DNA of 8,785 nucleotides from an uncultured Muribaculaceae bacterium (GTDB lineage Bacteria > Bacteroidota > Bacteroidia > Bacteroidales > Muribaculaceae). Where the stretch lies: NCBI GenBank assembly GCA_910577355.1, contig CAJTMY010000061.1, forward strand, positions 1 to 8,785, in the 5' to 3' direction. Positions 5,900-8,785 of the stretch are shown piece after piece. Under the pieces are notes generated by a model. That model was not told where the DNA came from. It did not search any database and saw only the letters and a list, made by a program, of their open reading frames with translations. Positions within the stretch are counted from its first letter, which is position 1. The number at the start of each line of letters is the position of its first letter. The position numbers and the translations under genes are program-made.

Positions 5900-7124
5900 G
5901 TGGACTTGCATCAAAACCCGCCGCACGCACTGCGGTCACCACAGCCCGGGGGTCGTGGATGCCGCCTACCGAGGCTATGCCTTTTTTGAGATCGACATCG
6001 ACCGATTCGACACCGGTCACAGCAGATATCGCCTTGGCTGCCGAAGCCTGACAATGGGGACAATTCATTCCTTCTATCTTATATTTACAGATCATGTCGG
6101 TTGATATATTTGTATGATGATGTTTTCTTCTTATAAATGAATATAAAAGCAGTGCCGAAAGTATCGCCGCACTCACAATCTGCACATAGCCGAGATGCAC
6201 GCATGCGCCATGGGCGGCCACACCGTCGCCGACAAGCGAGAACCACCATGCAGGCAGCAGATAATCTATGGCGAGGCCAAAAGCCATGGCACCGGCTATT
6301 ATGGCCGACAGATATATGACAGCCGCCTTGCGCCCCATCTCGCGCGATATAAGTGTGAACGAAGCGAAATTGGCAGCCGGCCCCGCCATAAGCAGCACAA
6401 AGGCGGTGCCCGGCGAAAGCCCCTTGAGCATCAGCGACATCGCGATGGGTATGGAGCCAGTGGCACAGACATACATTGGCACAGATACCACAAGCACGGC
6501 CAGCATGGATATAAAGGGGTGTTCACCGACAGCGGCGAAAAAATCGGCCGGCACATACACGGCGATAAGTGCGGCTATCACAAGTCCGGCCACAAGCCAT
6601 CCACCGATGCTTGCAACCAGATCAACAAAACCATAACGCATAGCCTCGGCACAGTGGTATGCGAACGACCGGCGCTCATGCGCCTGCCCGACAGGACAAG
6701 CCTCCGCAGATACCTCCGGCTTCTCGGCGGCACCCACGGCACAACCGCCCACAAGTGCGGTGACAAGCGCGGCAACAGGCCGCACCACAGCAAATGCCGG
6801 GCCGAGCAGCGACCATGTGGCGGCAATGCTGTCGGCACCTGTCTGTGGAGTGGCTATAAGAAACGATGTCGACGCTGCCCTCGACGCACCGCCGCGTCGC
6901 ATCGCCACAGCCGCAGGCAGCACTCCGCACGAACACAGCGGCAGCGGCACACCTATCATGGCGGCTTTGAATACCGGGCCGAAGCCCCGGCCGGCCAGAT
7001 GACGGTTCATGGCGCCGGGCGGCACAAAAGCATGCATTATGCCGGCCACCAGAAAACCCAGCAGAATGTACGGAGCCATCTCGCCGAGCATATTTACAAG
7101 TGCGTATATTATCTGCATATCCAT
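5886..7124 (-). CDS. SO_0444-like metal efflux permease with C-terminal HMA domain
   Basis: An inner-membrane permease of the DUF318/ArsP-like group, close to the SO_0444 Cu/Zn efflux type. With the start used here it has 412 aa. Two hydrophobic halves are separated by a hydrophilic loop near 125-150. The first half carries PLPLCSCGVLP with Cys64 and Cys66, then TPQTGADS; the second carries CATGSIPIA and MAGPAAN, where GPATN is more usual. A linker with HHH (335-337) leads to a heavy-metal-associated domain (about 344-405) with the metal site GMNCPHC, Cys355 and Cys358, which may hand metal to the permease. The frame stays open to an ATG at 7154, but a -7 box (7140-7147) lies between it and the conserved part, so a start at 7124 or 7118 is preferred. 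The family is thought to export copper or zinc; the ion is not decided here. Confidence 0.88.
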   Translation of the reverse strand: MDMQIIYALVNMLGEMAPYILLGFLVAGIMHAFVPPGAMNRHLAGRGFGPVFKAAMIGVPLPLCSCGVLPAAVAMRRGGASRAASTSFLIATPQTGADSIAATWSLLGPAFAVVRPVAALVTALVGGCAVGAAEKPEVSAEACPVGQAHERRSFAYHCAEAMRYGFVDLVASIGGWLVAGLVIAALIAVYVPADFFAAVGEHPFISMLAVLVVSVPMYVCATGSIPIAMSLMLKGLSPGTAFVLLMAGPAANFASFTLISREMGRKAAVIYLSAIIAGAMAFGLAIDYLLPAWWFSLVGDGVAAHGACVHLGYVQIVSAAILSALLLYSFIRRKHHHTNISTDMICKYKIEGMNCPHCQASAAKAISAVTGVESVDVDLKKGIASVGGIHDPRAVVTAVRAAGFDASPLTTD

Positions 7125-7139
7125 TATATTTGACATATG

Positions 7140-7147
7140 CAAAGATA
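7140..7147 (-). promoter_or_regulatory. -7 box that argues for an internal start of the permease gene
   Basis: TATCTTTG on the minus strand, followed by C, fits TAnnTTTG. Transcription would begin near 7134, giving a leader of about 10 to 16 nt to the ATG at 7124 or 7118. The upstream ATG at 7154 would not be on this transcript. No TTTG sits at the usual -33 distance. Confidence 0.45.
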
Positions 7148-7197
7148 GCACCATCAGGGCGATGACGCCTTACAATATTCCGACAAAAGATTGCATG

Positions 7198-8649
7198 TCA
7201 CTCTACGTGGGCATCGATACGTCCCGGGGCGTCCGAGACTTCCGTTTCAGGCACGTCGGCATTGGTTATAGCAAACTTTTCGGGCACCTTCTTCTTGCTT
7301 TTAAGGCCCAGCTCGTGCAGACGCCCGGCCATGCGCGCCACGTTGTTGTTGCCCGAAGTAAATCGCTTCACGGCACTATCATAGCTGCTTCGGGCACGGT
7401 CGAGTCCGACACCGACCGCATCAAGATCTGAGAGAAACGCCGTGAGGCTGTCGAGCAGCCTGGTGCCCACCTCGGCTATGCGCAGCGTGTTGACTGTCTG
7501 ATCCTCGGTCTGCCACATCTGTTCTACAAGATGCACGACAGTGACGAGGTGTGTGGGCGACACCATCACCACATGGCTGTCATATGCTTTCATCCACAGG
7601 TCGGGGTTGGCGTTCATCGCGGCGAGATACGCGCCCTCGTGCGGCATGAACATCAGTACGAAATCACCTTTTTTTGCACCGATATTTTTCTGATATTCCT
7701 TGTCACGGAGAACCTTGATATGATTCTCGACCGATTGCAGATGTGCCTTGGCAAGGTCGGCGCATTCCTGCTCGCCGTCCGCTTCGAGCATACGCAGATA
7801 TGCGGTGAGCGACACCTTCGAGTCGATGATGATGTCGCGATCCTTAGGACAGTGGATCACGGCATCTGGGCGCAGGCGCGCACCGTCGGATTCGGCGGTC
7901 GTCGATTCCTGCGTCACAAACCATCGGCTCTGCTGCAGGCCGGAATGCTCAAGGATGTTGGCAAGCACCATCTCGCCCCATTTTCCCTGTACACGGGTAT
8001 TACCTTTGAGCGCCGTGGCAAGCCGCCCGGTCTCGCGCCCTACCCTGTCGTTGAGCTCGTGAAGGCTTTTGATTTCCTCGCGCAGCGACAGGCGGTCGCG
8101 GTTCTCCACCGCATAGCACTCGCGATAACCCTTGGTAAACTCCTCTATGCTCGACTTCATCGGCGATATCACCGCCTCGATCGATGCACGCGACCGCTCG
8201 TCGAGCTGGCGCGAATTGTCGCGAAGCACATCCGAAGCGATAGCCTTGAACCGCTCGCCGAGCACCTCACGCTCGTGCTCGAGCTGCGCACGGTGCGACT
8301 CCTTGAGTTCGGCTATCTGAGCCTCATATGAAGCCTTCACCTCACTTATTTGCGCATCGTTGAGGCGCCGCAGATCGTCAAGGCGCTCGGCAGCGGCACG
8401 AGCCTCGGCCGAGCGGATATCCTCGGCGGCGGCACGGGCTCGGTCGAGAGCTCGCGACCATTCGGCCTCGACACGCGTCACATCAGCCTTTCCGGCAGCC
8501 TCCGCACGCTCAATCTCGAGCTGAAGGCGCGACGAATTGAGAGCCTCGACCGAGGCCTTGAGTTGAGACGCCGAATATTTCCTGTAAATGACAAAGCAGG
8601 CCGCAATCAGCCCTGCCACCGCAACGGCAAGTATTATCGACAATATCAT
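7198..8649 (-). CDS. rmuC: DNA recombination protein RmuC
   Basis: 483 aa. An N-terminal membrane helix (about 2-22) is followed by a long charged coiled coil (about 28-210, rich in Ala, Glu and Arg), then the RmuC core. Recognisable motifs are GNTRVQGKWGEMVLANILE (216-234) and the PD-(D/E)xK nuclease-like elements E226, D262 and D276-S-K278 in IIIDSKVSL, followed by FVLMFMPHEGA (330-340). RmuC limits DNA inversions between short inverted repeats in E. coli and is regarded as a putative nuclease; its exact activity is not settled. The length is usual for the family and all core residues are present. The C-terminal tail (after about 450) is charged and unconserved. The gene lies upstream of the metal permease on the same strand, with separate promoters likely and no evident functional link. 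Confidence 0.95.
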   Translation of the reverse strand: MILSIILAVAVAGLIAACFVIYRKYSASQLKASVEALNSSRLQLEIERAEAAGKADVTRVEAEWSRALDRARAAAEDIRSAEARAAAERLDDLRRLNDAQISEVKASYEAQIAELKESHRAQLEHEREVLGERFKAIASDVLRDNSRQLDERSRASIEAVISPMKSSIEEFTKGYRECYAVENRDRLSLREEIKSLHELNDRVGRETGRLATALKGNTRVQGKWGEMVLANILEHSGLQQSRWFVTQESTTAESDGARLRPDAVIHCPKDRDIIIDSKVSLTAYLRMLEADGEQECADLAKAHLQSVENHIKVLRDKEYQKNIGAKKGDFVLMFMPHEGAYLAAMNANPDLWMKAYDSHVVMVSPTHLVTVVHLVEQMWQTEDQTVNTLRIAEVGTRLLDSLTAFLSDLDAVGVGLDRARSSYDSAVKRFTSGNNNVARMAGRLHELGLKSKKKVPEKFAITNADVPETEVSDAPGRIDAHVE

Positions 8650-8682
8650 ATGGATTTACGTACTTTATTCTGATTCATATCA

Positions 8683-8714
8683 CAAATTTACATATTTATA
8701 CCTATACCGACAAA
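8683..8714 (-). promoter_or_regulatory. Bacteroidetes-type promoter of rmuC
   Basis: On the minus strand TTTG (8711-8714), a 20-nt spacer and TAAATTTG (8683-8690) match the -33/-7 consensus exactly. Transcription would start near 8677, with a leader of about 28 nt before the rmuC ATG at 8649. Confidence 0.7.
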
Positions 8715-8749
8715 TCTTCCGTTATTTTATCAGGGCAACCGCATCAAAA

Positions 8750-8782
8750 TTTGAAGTTGTTTAGAAGTTGTAATAAATATTG
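8750..8782 (+). promoter_or_regulatory. Possible divergent promoter with a GAAGTTGT direct repeat
   Basis: TTTG (8750-8753) is followed after 20 nt by TAAATATTG (8774-8782), an imperfect -7 box, pointing right toward a gene outside the window. Within the spacer region GAAGTTGT occurs twice (8753-8760 and 8764-8771), 11 bp apart, about one helical turn, so a regulator could bind the same face of the DNA. The evidence is weak because the downstream gene is not visible. Confidence 0.28.
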
Positions 8783-8785
8783 AGA

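Noticed and set aside
5920..5936. Hairpin CCGCA-CGCAC-TGCGG just after the DUF4421-like gene as a terminator
   Set aside because: The stem is only 5 bp, there is no T-tract, and it lies inside the HMA-coding part of the opposite gene.
6195..7133. A long rightward open frame of 312 codons opposite the metal permease gene
   Set aside because: Its product is rich in His, Arg, Gly and Cys with no domain, and it mirrors a clearly conserved permease frame; it is a shadow of high-GC coding sequence.
7155..7170. Short inverted repeat around AGGGCG/CGCCT between rmuC and the permease gene as a terminator
   Set aside because: Only about four good pairs with a bulge, and no T-tract on the minus strand.
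7531..8331. A 266-codon rightward open frame opposite rmuC
   Set aside because: The opposite strand encodes a complete RmuC with all core motifs; this frame has no recognisable features.
1..8785. CRISPR array, insertion sequence or riboswitch
   Set aside because: No regularly spaced repeats, no transposase frame with terminal repeats, and no leader long enough or structured enough to suggest a riboswitch were seen.

Overview
The window looks like chromosomal DNA of a Bacteroidales bacterium (Bacteroidetes), perhaps near the Muribaculaceae; the family guess is inference. The sequence signs are Bacteroidetes-type promoter boxes (TTTG, about 20 nt, TAnnTTTG) before several genes, weak or absent Shine-Dalgarno sequences, many ATA codons in moderately GC-rich genes, and families typical of the group: a DUF4421-like outer-membrane barrel, a PIF1-like helicase with a TPR tail, and an SO_0444-like metal permease fused to an HMA domain.

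Layout. At the left edge a tRNA with a CAT anticodon reads leftward from a well-formed promoter. Rightward from 152 come a T7-lysozyme-type N-acetylmuramoyl-L-alanine amidase and, overlapping it by 4 nt (ATGA), a small lipoprotein with a C-terminal membrane segment and a basic tail. That is the architecture of a phage unimolecular spanin, so the pair looks like a compact lysis cassette. Nine bases later begins a 662-aa PIF1-like helicase. A composite inverted repeat at 2974-3017 separates it from a convergent OmpA-family glycine-zipper lipoprotein. A divergent promoter region of about 136 bp then leads to an EamA/DMT transporter and the DUF4421-like barrel, both rightward. The barrel gene overlaps tail-to-tail by 14 nt with the leftward metal permease-HMA gene, which is preceded on the same strand by rmuC. 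The last 136 bp hold the rmuC promoter and perhaps a divergent promoter for a gene beyond the right edge.

Most of the window is ordinary accessory and housekeeping content with an envelope theme: peptidoglycan amidase, spanin-like lipoprotein, OmpA-like lipoprotein, outer-membrane barrel, and two inner-membrane transporters. The item most worth pursuing is the amidase/u-spanin-like pair. No holin, integrase, capsid or other phage gene is seen beside it, so it could be a prophage remnant or a domesticated lysis or release module. No stretch longer than 300 bases lacks a gene.
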